DNA of 64,000 nt from Microvirga terrestris (GCF_015694425.1 NZ_JADQDN010000001.1:496001-560000), one strand, 5' to 3'; counted from the first letter of the stretch, positions 25,834 to 47,620 are shown. Notes: a model not told the origin generated them from the letters alone. Numbers and translations are program-made.

Positions 25834-26367
25834 ATGACGAAGCGTTGGTACATCGTCCACGCCTATTCGAATTTCGAGAACAAGGTCGCCCAGTCGATCA
25901 AGGATCAGGCTGCCCAGCGTGGTCTCGAGGACAAGTTCGACGAGGTCATGGTGCCGACCGAGAAGGTCGTCGAGGTGCGCCGCGGCCGCAAGGTCGACAC
26001 CGAGCGCAAGTTCTTCCCAGGCTATGTCCTGGTGAAGTGCGACCTGACCGACGAGGTCTATCACCTCATCAAGAACACCCCGAAGGTGACGGGTTTCCTG
26101 GGTGCCGACAAGTCCAAGCCGGTTCCGATCCCGGATCGTGAGGCCGAGCGGATCAAGGGCCAGGTGGCCGAGGGTGTCGATCATCCGAAGCCTTCCGTGA
26201 GCTTCGAGATCGGCGAGCAGGTCCGCGTCTCCGACGGGCCGTTCGCCTCATTCAACGGTGTTGTCGAGGAAGTTGACCACGCCCGGGCCCGCCTCAAGGT
26301 GGCGGTGTCCATCTTCGGCCGCGCGACGCCGGTCGAACTCGAATACGGTCAGGTCGAAAAGGTCTGA
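25834..26367 (+). CDS. nusG: Transcription termination/antitermination factor NusG
   Basis: A 177-residue protein that binds RNA polymerase and links it to Rho or to ribosomal protein S10. The NGN domain starts RWYIVHAYSNFENKVAQSI and contains RKFFPGYVLV (about 58-67) and TPKVTGFLG; the C-terminal KOW domain shows GEQVRVSDGPFASFNGVVEEVD (about 125-146). AGGGG eight bases before the ATG favours this start over a GTG three codons upstream. Confidence 0.97.
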   Translation: MTKRWYIVHAYSNFENKVAQSIKDQAAQRGLEDKFDEVMVPTEKVVEVRRGRKVDTERKFFPGYVLVKCDLTDEVYHLIKNTPKVTGFLGADKSKPVPIPDREAERIKGQVAEGVDHPKPSVSFEIGEQVRVSDGPFASFNGVVEEVDHARARLKVAVSIFGRATPVELEYGQVEKV

Positions 26368-26403
26368 TCGGCGGGAAGTGGCACTTTATTGGTGGCACTT
26401 CTC

Positions 26404-26426
26404 AGGTCCTCTGAGAGGACCTTTCA
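26404..26426 (+). terminator. Hairpin between nusG and rplK
   Basis: AGGTCCTCT and AGAGGACCT can pair as a tight hairpin followed by TTCATC. A second stem, GCCCGG/CCGGGC, lies 20 bases further on. Together they structure the 170-base rplK leader and could partly terminate secE-nusG transcripts. Confidence 0.45.
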
Positions 26427-26539
26427 TCCGCGGGAGGTCTGCCCGGTCGCCAGCCGGGCCTTCATAAGGCCGCACCGCGATCTGCAACTGCCACTTTGCT
26501 CGGTTGGCTCCGGGCGAGTGGTCCAATAGGAGCAGTCCT

Positions 26540-26968
26540 ATGGCAAAGAAAATATCGGGCTACGTTAAGCTTCAAGTGCCCGCAGGCGCAGCCAACCCGT
26601 CGCCGCCGATCGGTCCGGCGCTCGGTCAGCGCGGCCTGAACATCATGGAATTCTGCAAGGCCTTCAATGCGAAGACCGCGCAGATGGAGAAGGGCACCCC
26701 GATCCCGGTGATCATCACCGCGTATCAGGACCGTTCCTTCACCTTCGAGATGAAGCAGCCCCCGGTCTCGTACTGGCTCAAGAAGGCCGCGAAGATCGAC
26801 AAGGGTTCGCAGACCCCCGGCAAGGGCGGCAATGTCGGCCGCGTGACCCGCGACCAGATCCGCGAGATCGCCGAGAAGAAGATGGTCGATCTCAACTGCG
26901 ACACCGTTGAATCCGCCATGGCCATGATCGAGGGCTCCGCGCGCTCGATGGGCATGGAAGTGGCATAA
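26540..26968 (+). CDS. rplK: 50S ribosomal protein L11
   Basis: The 142-residue GTPase-centre protein that binds 23S rRNA near helix 43/44 and is needed for RelA activation. [34 protein letters not shown] (about 10-43) and the C-terminal [10 protein letters not shown] are diagnostic. TAGGAG precedes the ATG. L1 follows after 10 bases. Confidence 0.98.
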   Translation: MAKKISGYVKLQVPAGAANPSPPIGPALGQRGLNIMEFCKAFNAKTAQMEKGTPIPVIITAYQDRSFTFEMKQPPVSYWLKKAAKIDKGSQTPGKGGNVGRVTRDQIREIAEKKMVDLNCDTVESAMAMIEGSARSMGMEVA

Positions 26969-26978
26969 GGAGGGCATG

Positions 26979-27680
<702 letters not shown>

Positions 27681-27704
27681 TCATCCGGTCGGTCAGACTT
27701 TGAG

Positions 27705-27732
27705 AAAGCCCGGCGTCCGCGCCGGGCTCTTT
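27705..27732 (+). terminator. Intrinsic terminator of rplK-rplA
   Basis: AAAGCCCGGCG-TCCG-CGCCGGGCT with a CTTT tail: a 9- to 11-bp GC-rich stem with a UUCG-like short loop. Confidence 0.8.
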
Positions 27733-27794
27733 AGTACAGGGCTATTGCCTACGAGGTTCTTGGCTATCACATTGTTACGGTGAGGGTCGTGGGC

Positions 27795-27920
27795 ATGTAT
27801 GCCATTCTAGACATGATCAACTTTATTGCCGATCTAGGGCAGGTGGTCAGTGCGCTTTGTGCCATCGTTCTCGTCTTCGTGGGCAGGTTGACCATCCGGA
27901 ACTTTCTCGGGAAGCTCTGA
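27795..27920 (+). CDS. Possible 41-aa membrane peptide in the rplA-rplJ gap
   Basis: A short frame beginning MYAILDMINFIADLGQ with a hydrophobic helix (about 15-33, VVSALCAIVLVFVG) and a basic end (RLTIRNFLGKL). GAGGG lies nine bases upstream of the ATG. It uses CTA twice, which is rare in the neighbouring genes. It could be chance; nothing else in this stretch codes convincingly. Confidence 0.27.
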   Translation: MYAILDMINFIADLGQVVSALCAIVLVFVGRLTIRNFLGKL

Positions 27921-28119
27921 GGGTTATATAGTTCCATCCGCGCTAGCTGATCAGCCTCCGAGCAGCCGCTGCACTTAGCCCAAGGCCAGGGCGACCACGA
28001 AATCCTTAAACTTATCCTACCCTGCCCCTTGGCAAGAGGGGGAAAAAGGATTATAGGGTTTCTTTGAGTTTCCAACATAGGCCGAGGCTCCGCTTTTGCG
28101 CGGGCGTTAGGCTGATAAT

Positions 28120-28441
28120 CCGTCCCGGAGACGGGACGGTGACAGGCCGGCGAGCCAAGAGGCAACTTTTGGCGCGTTCCGGCTATGTCCTGTCCAAGAC
28201 TGCAGGTGCCGGCTTAGCCGGTTTAATTCGAAAGGGCCTGCATAGACGGGGAAGCCGAGTTTACAATCTGCTTAACGCAGGTGACGGGAGTCGGTTCGAA
28301 CCATCTCACCCGGTGCGCCGCCAGGCGTCATTTGGGGGACAGGGCTTGCGAGAGCGTCGTTCAGGATGCCTCGGATGCAAGTCCGGGCCTTGAACGGCAA
28401 ATGCAACCGGCGGATATTTTCCGCCAACCGGAGAGAGCCCA
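28120..28441 (+). promoter_or_regulatory. Structured rplJ leader (probable L10-L12 autoregulatory leader)
   Basis: The 760 bases between rplA and rplJ end in a highly structured region. CCGTCCCG-GAGA-CGGGACGG is a perfect 8-bp hairpin; downstream, TGCAGGTG... and ...GCCTGCATAGACGG can pair around an inner CCGG/CCGG stem, an arrangement like the L10(L12)4-binding leader of rplJ-rplL mRNAs. L10 leaders repress translation of their own operon. The left part of the gap (27733-28060) shows only the small frame listed separately. I have not found a convincing promoter by eye. Confidence 0.5.
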
Positions 28442-28960
28442 GTGGAAAGAGCAGCAAAGCGCGAGCTCGTCTCGACTCTCAACGACGTGTTTTCGAGCAC
28501 GAGCGTTGTCGTCGTCGCCCACTATGCTGGCCTCACGGTCGCCGATATGCAGAAGCTGCGCGCGCAGATGAAGCAGGCCGGCGCCACCGTGAAGGTCGCA
28601 AAAAACAGCCTCGCCAAAATCGCTCTCGAAGGCAAGGACGTCGCGTCCATCTCGGGCCTTATGAAAGGTCCGACCCTGATCGCTTATTCGAGCGATCCGG
28701 TCGCGGCGCCCAAGGTCGTTGTTGATTTCGCCAAGGGGAACGACAAGCTCGTCATCCTCGGTGGCGCAATGGGCACGACCGCCCTGAACGTGGACGGAGT
28801 GAAGGCACTTGCCACTCTGCCGTCCCTTGATGAACTGCGCGGCAAGCTGGTCGGCCTTATCCAGGCTCCGGCTACCAAGATCGCTCAGCTCAGCACTGCG
28901 CCGGCGGCGAAGCTCGCCCGCGTATTCGGGGCCTATGCCAAGACAGGCGAAGCGGCGTGA
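28442..28960 (+). CDS. rplJ: 50S ribosomal protein L10
   Basis: The 172-residue base of the L7/L12 stalk. It starts at GTG with GGAGAG upstream and reads [43 protein letters not shown] (about 21-46), [11 protein letters not shown] and [18 protein letters not shown] are family hallmarks. The helical C-terminus binds L7/L12 dimers. L7/L12 follows after 52 bases. Confidence 0.97.
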   Translation: MERAAKRELVSTLNDVFSSTSVVVVAHYAGLTVADMQKLRAQMKQAGATVKVAKNSLAKIALEGKDVASISGLMKGPTLIAYSSDPVAAPKVVVDFAKGNDKLVILGGAMGTTALNVDGVKALATLPSLDELRGKLVGLIQAPATKIAQLSTAPAAKLARVFGAYAKTGEAA

Positions 28961-29012
28961 GGCCGTACCTCAAAACCATCAATCGTTCGAACTGAACCTA
29001 AGGAACTAAGAC

Positions 29013-29387
29013 ATGGCTGATCTTGCCAAGCTCGTTGACGATCTTTCGTCGCTGACCGTTCTCGAGGCCGCTGAGCTCTCGAAGATGCTCGAAGAGAAGT
29101 GGGGCGTTTCCGCCGCCGCTGCTGTTGCCGTTGCTGCTGCTCCGGGCGGCGCTGCTGCTCCGGCTGCTGAAGAGCAGACCGAGTTCACGGTCGTTCTTGC
29201 CGCCGCCGGCGACAAGAAGATCGAGGTCATCAAGGAAGTCCGTGGCATCACGGGCCTGGGCCTCAAGGAAGCTAAGGACCTCGTCGAAGGTGCGCCGAAG
29301 CCCGTCAAGGAAGGCGTTTCCAAGGACGAAGCCGAGAAGATCAAGGCGACCCTCGAAAAGGTCGGCGCCAAGGTCGAGCTCAAGTAA
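29013..29387 (+). CDS. rplL: 50S ribosomal protein L7/L12
   Basis: The 124-residue stalk protein that recruits translation GTPases. An N-terminal dimerisation domain (about 1-33, [21 protein letters not shown]), an Ala/Gly/Pro hinge (about 34-53) and the C-terminal domain with [28 protein letters not shown] are present. The alanine-rich hinge is encoded by imperfect GCT/GCC repeats. Confidence 0.98.
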   Translation: MADLAKLVDDLSSLTVLEAAELSKMLEEKWGVSAAAAVAVAAAPGGAAAPAAEEQTEFTVVLAAAGDKKIEVIKEVRGITGLGLKEAKDLVEGAPKPVKEGVSKDEAEKIKATLEKVGAKVELK

Positions 29388-29390
29388 TTT

Positions 29391-29471
29391 TGCGGCCTTC
29401 ATGGCCGCAGGGTTACCCCCGAGAAATCGGGGCTCAAAGCACACGGTCCCAGGCGTTTTTGCCTGGGGCCG
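29391..29471 (+). promoter_or_regulatory. Three consecutive hairpins between rplL and rpoB
   Basis: TGCGGCC-TTCAT-GGCCGCA, CCCCGA-GAAA-TCGGGG (GNRA tetraloop) and CGGTCCCAGGC-GTTTTT-GCCTGGGGCCG follow the rplL stop in order. In enterobacteria the rplL-rpoB gap holds an attenuator and an RNase III site that lower rpoB output relative to rplL; this cluster fits that role here by inference. None has a good T-run. Confidence 0.55.
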
Positions 29472-29627
29472 TTGTGTCGTCAAAGAGGCCGGGCTTCTTT
29501 GATGATGTTTAGAAGGGCTCCCTGAGAGCCCGGATTGGTTCGAAAACCGGCGCTTTCCGCCGGGCGGCTGCTCCAGAGGCCCGATCCCGGGGTTCTCGAT
29601 TAGCCGTGTATGAGGAACGAGGTCCAG

Positions 29628-33758
<4,131 letters not shown>

Positions 33759-33781
33759 GAGACCGCTCAACTATGACGCTT

Positions 33782-33844
33782 GGCCGCGGCGATGATGCCG
33801 CGGCCCCATGCAATTGCCGGTGAGGGTGCTTATCTAGCGCCCTC
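33782..33844 (+). other. Two hairpins in the rpoB-rpoC gap
   Basis: GGCCGCGGC-GATGAT-GCCGCGGCC (9-bp perfect stem) and GAGGGTGC...GCGCCCTC (8 bp with one G-U) fill the intergenic space. No T-run follows, so RNA processing or stabilisation is more likely than termination. Confidence 0.5.
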
Positions 33845-33861
33845 CAGCCCAGGAGACGGCG

Positions 33862-38037
<4,176 letters not shown>

Positions 38038-38060
38038 GCTGCGACGGCATCACGAGAATG

Positions 38061-38087
38061 AAAAGGCCGCCTCCGGGCGGCCTTTTT
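38061..38087 (+). terminator. Intrinsic terminator of rpoBC
   Basis: AAAAGGCCGCC-TCCG-GGCGGCC followed by TTTTT: strong GC stem, tetraloop and T-run. The A-tract on the left lets it also end the convergent glycosyltransferase transcript. Confidence 0.93.
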
Positions 38088-38101
38088 CGTGGGCGGTTGG
38101 C

Positions 38102-39745
38102 TTAAGAGTCAGTTTTGAGAAGCCCGAGCTTCGTCAGCCATAGGAGGGCTCTGACGGCCAGGGCCGCCGAGGTGTTCTGGTGCGTGGCAAGGACATCCCG
38201 GACTGTCGCTCCGTGGCCGCCAGCCACCTTCCACACCGCCAGGAGGAAGGCTGCGGAGATATCCGGTGATGCATTCACTAAGGACATCTTCAGACTAAGC
38301 CGCTCCTGCACCTCGGTCTCAGCAATATCACCTACCTGCGAAAAGACCTTCTGGCTCGAAAAGGGGATCGACGGGAAGCTCGCGAAGAGTTCGAACGGAT
38401 CGGGACGAGACGGCCAGAAACCAAGCTTAGCTTCAGGGGAGGGCGCTGCCTGTCCGGCATTCCTCAAAGCAGCCAGTTCCTGCCACAGCTCTTCATAGGC
38501 TTTGACGATGACCTCCCACTCGAAGCGCTCTCTCGCACGGGCCTTCCCGTTGGCGCCCATGCGTCGCCGTAGGTCCGGATTGGCCGCAAGGCGCTCGAAG
38601 GCAGCCGCCGTCGCATCCACGTCCACGGCGACCGCAGTCGAGGCTTGGCCGATATAGGAATCGTAAGTGTCGATCTCGAGCGCATGGCGCGTGGCAAGAT
38701 GCTGTCCCGCTCCTGGCGGTGCAGCCACAGTCGGAATGGCAAATCCGTCGATGCCGTTCCTGACGGTATCTTTATACCCGTCCCAATCCGTCACCACCAC
38801 GGGCAGCCCGGCCGCCATGGCCTCGATAGGGGTGAGACCGAAGGTCTCCTGAATGTTGTCGGACAGAGAGCAGAACACGTCTGCCGCCGCCCAGGCTCTG
38901 TCGCGCACCTCATTGACGCGGCCATCGAGCACGATGGATCGGACCGATGGGCAGAGCTTGGCCCTCGCTTCCGAGAAGGCCTGAGCGATCTGATCGTTGG
39001 CCGTCCAGCCGCATTCGATCAGGACGACCCGATGACGGGCGGCCAAGCGCTCCAGGGCCAGATACATGGGAGCCGGATTTGCCTTGGCGTGGAAAGACAG
39101 CCGTCCGAGAAACAGGACGACGAAATCACCCGGTTCGACGCCGAGGGAGGCGCGCGCCTCGCCCCTGCGCTCCGAACGCCGGGCCTGAGTCTCACAGTTC
39201 ACACCAAGGGGAATCACCGGAAGTTGCGGCCTGACGAAGCGGCTCGCACCCAGGCGACGCGACAGATGATCCTCCTGGCGCGCAAACAGAGTTTCGATGA
39301 CCGCACGGGAGGCCGTCGATGTGCAGATGATCGCATCCCAAGGCTGCACTGCAGCCGTGAGGAGGCCGGTTAGCCCGTCCATGGCCCGGGCGGACGACAG
39401 GGTGTGATTCACCCCGCATAGGCTCCAGGACCTCGGCCCGTGAAGTTCCCTCTGCCAGGTTTGCGCGGCATTGATCGGGCTGGGTGTAAAGAGACAGCCG
39501 ACCTGCCTCAGGGCTCCAGCCTTGGCGGTCACGATGTATTGCGGTGAGCTTACAGGGCGGAAGCTCTTGATGAAGCTGCTGAATTCAGCGCCGATCTTGG
39601 CATTGCCGACATACCCGATCGGATCCTTATGAGACGAATACCGGGCGTAGGCCGAGAGGAAGCCGTGACCGGCGAAATGGCGGTCCATTGGTTTCCCATG
39701 GGTCACATCGAAGGCTTCTGTCTCGAAATGGATCGCCGCCGTCAC
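38102..39745 (-). CDS. Glycosyltransferase family 4-like protein with C-terminal extension
   Basis: A 547-residue GT-B protein. The Rossmann-like second domain shows VVLFLGRLSFHAKANP (about 210-225), VVLIECGW, VLDGRVNEVRDRAWAAADVFCSLSDNIQETFGLTPIEAMAAGLPVVVTDWDGY (about 275-325), where QETFGLTPIEAM carries the EX7E retaining-transferase motif. After the core (about 430) comes a ~115-residue tail containing a helical region near the end, not part of the standard fold. Translation probably starts at a GTG preceded by GAGGGA. The gene lies between rpoC and rpsL on the opposite strand, with no polysaccharide genes around. Donor and acceptor are unknown; a cell-surface glycan role is assumed from the family. 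Confidence 0.87.
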   Translation of the reverse strand: MTAAIHFETEAFDVTHGKPMDRHFAGHGFLSAYARYSSHKDPIGYVGNAKIGAEFSSFIKSFRPVSSPQYIVTAKAGALRQVGCLFTPSPINAAQTWQRELHGPRSWSLCGVNHTLSSARAMDGLTGLLTAAVQPWDAIICTSTASRAVIETLFARQEDHLSRRLGASRFVRPQLPVIPLGVNCETQARRSERRGEARASLGVEPGDFVVLFLGRLSFHAKANPAPMYLALERLAARHRVVLIECGWTANDQIAQAFSEARAKLCPSVRSIVLDGRVNEVRDRAWAAADVFCSLSDNIQETFGLTPIEAMAAGLPVVVTDWDGYKDTVRNGIDGFAIPTVAAPPGAGQHLATRHALEIDTYDSYIGQASTAVAVDVDATAAAFERLAANPDLRRRMGANGKARARERFEWEVIVKAYEELWQELAALRNAGQAAPSPEAKLGFWPSRPDPFELFASFPSIPFSSQKVFSQVGDIAETEVQERLSLKMSLVNASPDISAAFLLAVWKVAGGHGATVRDVLATHQNTSAALAVRALLWLTKLGLLKTDS

Positions 39746-39873
39746 CGTTCGTCCCTCAATGCCGTTGCTACTTCATAACCTTGTGCCGGGTGGAGGAAAA
39801 GCCTATGGAAGGGACAGGCCCGGCTGGATCCCGTCGTTTAGGGAGCGCCTTTCTGGATCGTTACCGAAAAGTG

Positions 39874-39902
39874 TTGACTTTGCGCGACTCGGACGCTAGA
39901 GA
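39874..39902 (+). promoter_or_regulatory. Candidate promoter of the str operon
   Basis: TTGACT, 17 bases, TAGAGA. It is the best sigma-70-like match in the 452-base gap between the divergent glycosyltransferase and rpsL, and would give an rpsL leader of about 290 bases. The rest of the gap shows no gene; a short palindrome within it is listed separately. Confidence 0.5.
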
Positions 39903-39993
39903 GACCGGACTTTCCGGCTGGCCGTAGGTTTTCGCCAGTCGAGGCGCCTAGCTTCGACGGATGCCACCTAAACGCTGCCGAACTCAACCTTGA

Positions 39994-40007
39994 CTGACAC
40001 TTGTCAG
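39994..40007. promoter_or_regulatory. Short palindrome in the rpsL leader
   Basis: CTGACA-CT-TGTCAG has perfect 6-base arms. It overlaps a second TTGACT motif. It could be an operator or just a small hairpin in the leader RNA; no regulator can be named. Confidence 0.35.
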
Positions 40008-40197
40008 ATTTAGGGCACGACCGCGGTCACCAGATCGTGGTCCTCTGCAATCGCACCGCGCCAGGGGCTTACCCAAGTCAATGGCGTGGCTTCGTTTTGT
40101 GCAACCTAAATGGGTCCGCAGAAGCGAAGGGCGGCGTTCAACCGTTGAAGACACATTCATGGCCACCTGTCGGGTGGCCGGTCAAAGAGGGCACAGG

Positions 40198-40569
40198 ATG
40201 CCAACGATCTCTCAGCTGATCCGCAAGCCGCGGACTGCGCAAAAGAGCCGGAATAAGGTTCCCGCGCTTGAGGCCTGCCCGCAGAAGCGTGGCGTGTGCA
40301 CGCGCGTTTATACGACGACCCCGAAGAAGCCGAACTCGGCTCTGCGTAAGGTCGCCAAGGTTCGTCTGACGAACGGGTTCGAAGTCATCGGGTATATCCC
40401 GGGCGAGGGTCACAACCTTCAAGAGCACTCCGTGGTCATGATCCGCGGCGGTCGCGTGAAGGACCTTCCGGGTGTCCGTTATCACATCCTCCGCGGTGTC
40501 CTCGACACCCAGGGCGTGAAGAATCGTAAGCAGCGTCGTTCGAAGTACGGCGCGAAGCGGCCGAAGTAA
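40198..40569 (+). CDS. rpsL: 30S ribosomal protein S12
   Basis: The 123-residue decoding-centre protein. [28 protein letters not shown] (about 38-54) and [28 protein letters not shown] (about 73-100) are unmistakable. The lysines in TPKKPNS and GRVKDLPG, the sites of classic streptomycin-resistance changes, are unaltered. ACAGG precedes the ATG; the open frame extends upstream without similarity. First gene of the str operon. Confidence 0.98.
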   Translation: MPTISQLIRKPRTAQKSRNKVPALEACPQKRGVCTRVYTTTPKKPNSALRKVAKVRLTNGFEVIGYIPGEGHNLQEHSVVMIRGGRVKDLPGVRYHILRGVLDTQGVKNRKQRRSKYGAKRPK

Positions 40570-40602
40570 GCCGTCAACTGTATTTGAGGTCGGAGCTAGC
40601 TC

Positions 40603-41073
40603 ATGTCCCGCCGCCATAGCGCCGAAAAGCGTGAGATCATCCCGGACGCGAAGTTCGGCGATATCGTCGTCACCAAGTTCATGAATTCCATCATGTACGA
40701 CGGCAAGAAGTCCGCAGCCGAAAGCATCGTCTACGGTGCGTTCGACAGCATCGAAAGCCGTGCCAAGGCGAACCCGCTCGAGGTCTTCAAGCAGGCCCTC
40801 GACAACGTCGCTCCGGCGATCGAGGTCCGTTCCCGCCGCGTCGGCGGTGCGACCTATCAGGTCCCGGTCGAAGTTCGTACCGAGCGCCGTCAGGCTCTCG
40901 CGATCCGCTGGATCATCCAGGCGGCTCGCGGGCGCAACGACAAGACCATGATCGAGCGTCTCTCCGCTGAGCTGCTCGATGCCTCGAACAACCGCGGCAA
41001 TGCCGTGAAGAAGCGCGAAGACACCCACCGTATGGCGGAAGCCAACCGTGCGTTCTCGCATTACCGCTGGTAA
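40603..41073 (+). CDS. rpsG: 30S ribosomal protein S7
   Basis: The 156-residue head-assembly protein of the small subunit; in E. coli it also represses the str m[22 protein letters not shown] starts it and [28 protein letters not shown] (about 76-103) is the rRNA-binding beta hairpin region. GGAG lies ahead of the ATG, 33 bases after rpsL. Confidence 0.98.
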   Translation: MSRRHSAEKREIIPDAKFGDIVVTKFMNSIMYDGKKSAAESIVYGAFDSIESRAKANPLEVFKQALDNVAPAIEVRSRRVGGATYQVPVEVRTERRQALAIRWIIQAARGRNDKTMIERLSAELLDASNNRGNAVKKREDTHRMAEANRAFSHYRW

Positions 41074-41092
41074 AGGTCTGAGGAGCTGAGCG

Positions 41093-43168
<2,076 letters not shown>

Positions 43169-43212
43169 ACCCACTAAGCGAAATTTGAACGATCAAAGGA
43201 ACGGGTGCCACG

Positions 43213-44403
<1,191 letters not shown>

Positions 44404-44471
44404 TAGATAGAGGATCAAAGGACAGCGGCCGGGTCACGGCTCGGTCGCTTCCCTTGCTGAATGGATAAGCC

Positions 44472-44780
<309 letters not shown>

Positions 44781-44826
44781 GCCGTTAGGCTGGAGCTTTC
44801 GGTAGACACGCCGAGAGGATACGCAC

Positions 44827-45555
44827 ATGCGCTCAGGCGTCATTGCACAGAAACTAGGGATGACCCGCATCTTCACGGATGCCGGCGAACACATCCCCGT
44901 CACGGTTCTGAAGGTCGACAGCTGTCAGGTCGTCGCCCACCGGACCAAGGAAAAGAACGGCTACACCGCGCTGCAGGTCGGCGTCGGCAAGGCCAAGGTG
45001 AAGAACGTTTCGAAGGCCGAGCGCGGCAACTTTGCCATCGCCAAGGTCGAGCCGAAGCGCAAGCTCGCGGAATTCCGCGTCTCCGAGGATGCTGTCATCC
45101 CGGTCGGCGCCGAGATCACCGCTGATCACTTCATTGCCGGTCAGTTCGTGGACGTCACGGGCATCACCACCGGTAAGGGCTTCGCCGGCGGCATGAAGCG
45201 CTGGAACTTCGGCGGACTGCGCGCCACACACGGCGTCTCGGTCTCACACCGGTCGATCGGTTCGACCGGCGGACGCCAGGATCCGGGCAAGACGTTCAAG
45301 AACAAGAAGATGCCGGGTCACCTGGGTGTCGAGCGCGTCACGACGCAGAACCTGCGAGTGGTGTCGACCGACGTCGAGCGCGGTCTGATCCTCGTCGAAG
45401 GCGCCGTTCCTGGCGTTGCCGGCGGCTGGATCTTCGTCCGCGATGCGGTGAAGCGCAAGCTGCCTGCAGAGGTGCCGATGCCCGGCGCATTCCGCACGGC
45501 CAACGACTCTGCGCCGGCCGTCCAGGCTGAGCAGGCCCAAGAGGAGAATGCGTGA
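44827..45555 (+). CDS. rplC: 50S ribosomal protein L3
   Basis: The 242-residue large-subunit assembly protein near the peptidyl-transferase centre. [16 protein letters not shown] starts it; [50 protein letters not shown] (about 117-165) is the conserved loop. A ~30-residue acidic/alanine-rich C-terminal tail is longer than in E. coli L3 but common in alphaproteobacteria. Its stop overlaps the rplD start (TGATG). Confidence 0.97.
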   Translation: MRSGVIAQKLGMTRIFTDAGEHIPVTVLKVDSCQVVAHRTKEKNGYTALQVGVGKAKVKNVSKAERGNFAIAKVEPKRKLAEFRVSEDAVIPVGAEITADHFIAGQFVDVTGITTGKGFAGGMKRWNFGGLRATHGVSVSHRSIGSTGGRQDPGKTFKNKKMPGHLGVERVTTQNLRVVSTDVERGLILVEGAVPGVAGGWIFVRDAVKRKLPAEVPMPGAFRTANDSAPAVQAEQAQEENA

Positions 45556-46175
45556 TGAAACTTGATATCACCACGCTTGAGGGCAAAACCGCTGGTTCTG
45601 TCGACCTGAACGAGGCCATCTTCGGTCTCGAGCCGCGCGCCGATCTTCTGGCCCGCTGCGTCCGCTGGCAGCTCGCGAAGCGCCAGGCCGGTACGCACGC
45701 CGTGAAGAACCGCTCGCTCATTGATCGGACCACGAAGAAGGTCTACAAGCAGAAGGGCACCGGCGGCGCCCGCCACGGCGCCGCGAGCGCTCCCCAGTTC
45801 CGGGGCGGCGGTCGTGCCTTCGGCCCGCAGGTCCGCAGCCATGCACACGACCTGCCCAAGAAGGTTCGTGCCCTCGCTCTGAGGCACGCGCTCTCGTCCA
45901 AGGCTAAGGACGCTTCGCTCGTCGTGATCGACGACGTGACGCTCTCCGAGCCTAAGACGAAGGCTCTCGTCGAGCGCTTCGGCAAGCTCGGCCTCGGCAA
46001 CGCCCTGATCATCGGCGGCGCTGAAATCGAGACGAACTTCCAGCGGGCTGCTCGCAACATCCCGAACATCGACGTCCTGCCGGTGCAGGGCATCAACGTC
46101 TATGACATCCTGCGTCGCGAGAAGCTCGTTCTCACGAAGTCGGCTGTCGATGCGCTGGAGGCGCGCTTCAAATGA
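45555..46175 (+). CDS. rplD: 50S ribosomal protein L4
   Basis: The 206-residue exit-tunnel protein; in E. coli it represses the S10 operon. The tunnel loop [31 protein letters not shown] (about 58-90) is intact. The ATG shares one base with the L3 stop and GGAG lies within the end of rplC, so translation is coupled; a GTG one codon earlier is less likely. Confidence 0.97.
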   Translation: MKLDITTLEGKTAGSVDLNEAIFGLEPRADLLARCVRWQLAKRQAGTHAVKNRSLIDRTTKKVYKQKGTGGARHGAASAPQFRGGGRAFGPQVRSHAHDLPKKVRALALRHALSSKAKDASLVVIDDVTLSEPKTKALVERFGKLGLGNALIIGGAEIETNFQRAARNIPNIDVLPVQGINVYDILRREKLVLTKSAVDALEARFK

Positions 46176-46468
46176 GCCTGGACCCGCGCCATTACGATGT
46201 AATCGTGAGCCCGGTCATTACCGAGAAGGCCACGGCCCTGTCCGAACAGAACAAGGTCGTCTTCAAGGTTCGACTGGATGCGACGAAGCCGCAGATCAAG
46301 GAAGCGGTTGAGAAGCTGTTCGATGTCAAGGTGAAGAGCGTCAATACGATCCTCACCAAGGGCAAAGTGAAGATGTTCCGCGGCACCCGCGGCCAGCGGT
46401 CGGACGTGAAGAAGGCGGTTATAACCCTCGCTGAGGGCCAAACCATCGACGTCACGACGGGCCTCTGA
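46172..46468 (+). CDS. rplW: 50S ribosomal protein L23
   Basis: The 98-residue protein at the exit-tunnel mouth that docks trigger factor and [27 protein letters not shown] (about 7-30) and [22 protein letters not shown] (about 62-83) identify it. The start overlaps the rplD stop by four bases (ATGA), a coupling arrangement. Confidence 0.97.
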   Translation: MSLDPRHYDVIVSPVITEKATALSEQNKVVFKVRLDATKPQIKEAVEKLFDVKVKSVNTILTKGKVKMFRGTRGQRSDVKKAVITLAEGQTIDVTTGL

Positions 46469-46488
46469 TCGGTTGAGAGAGTGATCCG

Positions 46489-47325
46489 ATGGCTTTGAAA
46501 ACATTCAAACCAATCACCCCCGGCCTACGCCAGCTGGTGATCGTGGACCGCAGCGAGCTCTACAAGGGCAAGCCGGTCAAGAAGCTGACGGAGGGCAAGA
46601 GCTCCTCCGGCGGCCGTAACAACCTGGGTCGCGTGACCGTCCGCTTCCGTGGCGGTGGTCACAAGCGAACCCTGCGCCTGGTCGACTTCAAGCGTCGCGG
46701 CCGTATGGGCGATGTGGCGACCGTGGAGCGGATCGAGTACGATCCGAACCGCACCGCCTTCATCGCGCTCATCGGCTACGCCGACGGCGAGCAAGCCTAC
46801 ATCCTGGCCCCGCAGCGTCTGGCTGTCGGCGACCAGGTGTCGGCCGGCGAGCAGGTCGACATCAAGCCGGGCAACGCGATGCCGATCGGCAACATGCCGG
46901 TGGGAACGATCATCCACAATGTGGAGCTGAAGGTCGGCAAGGGTGGCGCACTCGCCCGCTCCGCCGGCACCTACGCCCAAATCGTGGGTCGTGACCAGGG
47001 CTACGTGACGGTCCGCCTGAACTCCGGCGAGCAGCGTCTGGTCCATGGCCAGTGCTTCGCCAGCGTCGGTGCGGTGTCGAACCCTGACCACATGAACACC
47101 TCGATCGGTAAGGCTGGTCGTAACCGCTGGCTTGGCAAGCGTCCGCACAACCGCGGCGTTTCCATGAACCCGATCGACCACCCGCACGGTGGTGGTGAGG
47201 GCCGTACGTCCGGTGGTCGCCATCCGGTGTCCCCATGGGGCGTTCCGACCAAGGGCAAGAAAACCCGTTCGAACAAGCGGACCGACAAGTTCATCGTGTC
47301 GAGCCGTCACGCTCGGAAGAAGTAA
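46489..47325 (+). CDS. rplB: 50S ribosomal protein L2
   Basis: The 278-residue core protein needed for subunit joining and peptidyl-transferase activity. [24 protein letters not shown] starts it, [19 protein letters not shown] (about 43-61) follows, and [40 protein letters not shown] (about 202-241) contains the conserved histidine loop. Confidence 0.98.
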   Translation: MALKTFKPITPGLRQLVIVDRSELYKGKPVKKLTEGKSSSGGRNNLGRVTVRFRGGGHKRTLRLVDFKRRGRMGDVATVERIEYDPNRTAFIALIGYADGEQAYILAPQRLAVGDQVSAGEQVDIKPGNAMPIGNMPVGTIIHNVELKVGKGGALARSAGTYAQIVGRDQGYVTVRLNSGEQRLVHGQCFASVGAVSNPDHMNTSIGKAGRNRWLGKRPHNRGVSMNPIDHPHGGGEGRTSGGRHPVSPWGVPTKGKKTRSNKRTDKFIVSSRHARKK

Positions 47326-47340
47326 GGATAGAGGCACGTC

Positions 47341-47619
47341 ATGGCACGTTCGCTTTGGAAGGGTCCGTTCGTCGACGGCTACCTCCTCAAGAAGGCCGAG
47401 GCTGCCCGTTCCTCGGGCCGCAACGAGGTTATCAAGATCTGGAGCCGTCGCTCCACGATCCTCCCGCAGTTTGTGGGCCTCACGTTCGGGGTCTACAACG
47501 GTCAGAAGCACATTCCCGTCAACGTGAGCGAGGAAATGGTGGGTCACAAGTTCGGCGAGTTCTCGCCGACCCGCACCTTCCACGGCCACGCGGCGGACAA
47601 GAAGGCGAAGAGGAAGTAA
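47341..47619 (+). CDS. rpsS: 30S ribosomal protein S19
   Basis: The 92-residue 30S head protein, partner of S13. [41 protein letters not shown] and [26 protein letters not shown] are all standard. rplV starts one base after its stop. Confidence 0.98.
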   Translation: MARSLWKGPFVDGYLLKKAEAARSSGRNEVIKIWSRRSTILPQFVGLTFGVYNGQKHIPVNVSEEMVGHKFGEFSPTRTFHGHAADKKAKRK

Positions 47620-47620
47620 G

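Noticed and set aside
27767..28165. 132-codon minus-strand frame in the rplA-rplJ gap
   Set aside because: It covers the structured leader region, has no ribosome site, and looks like chance coding.
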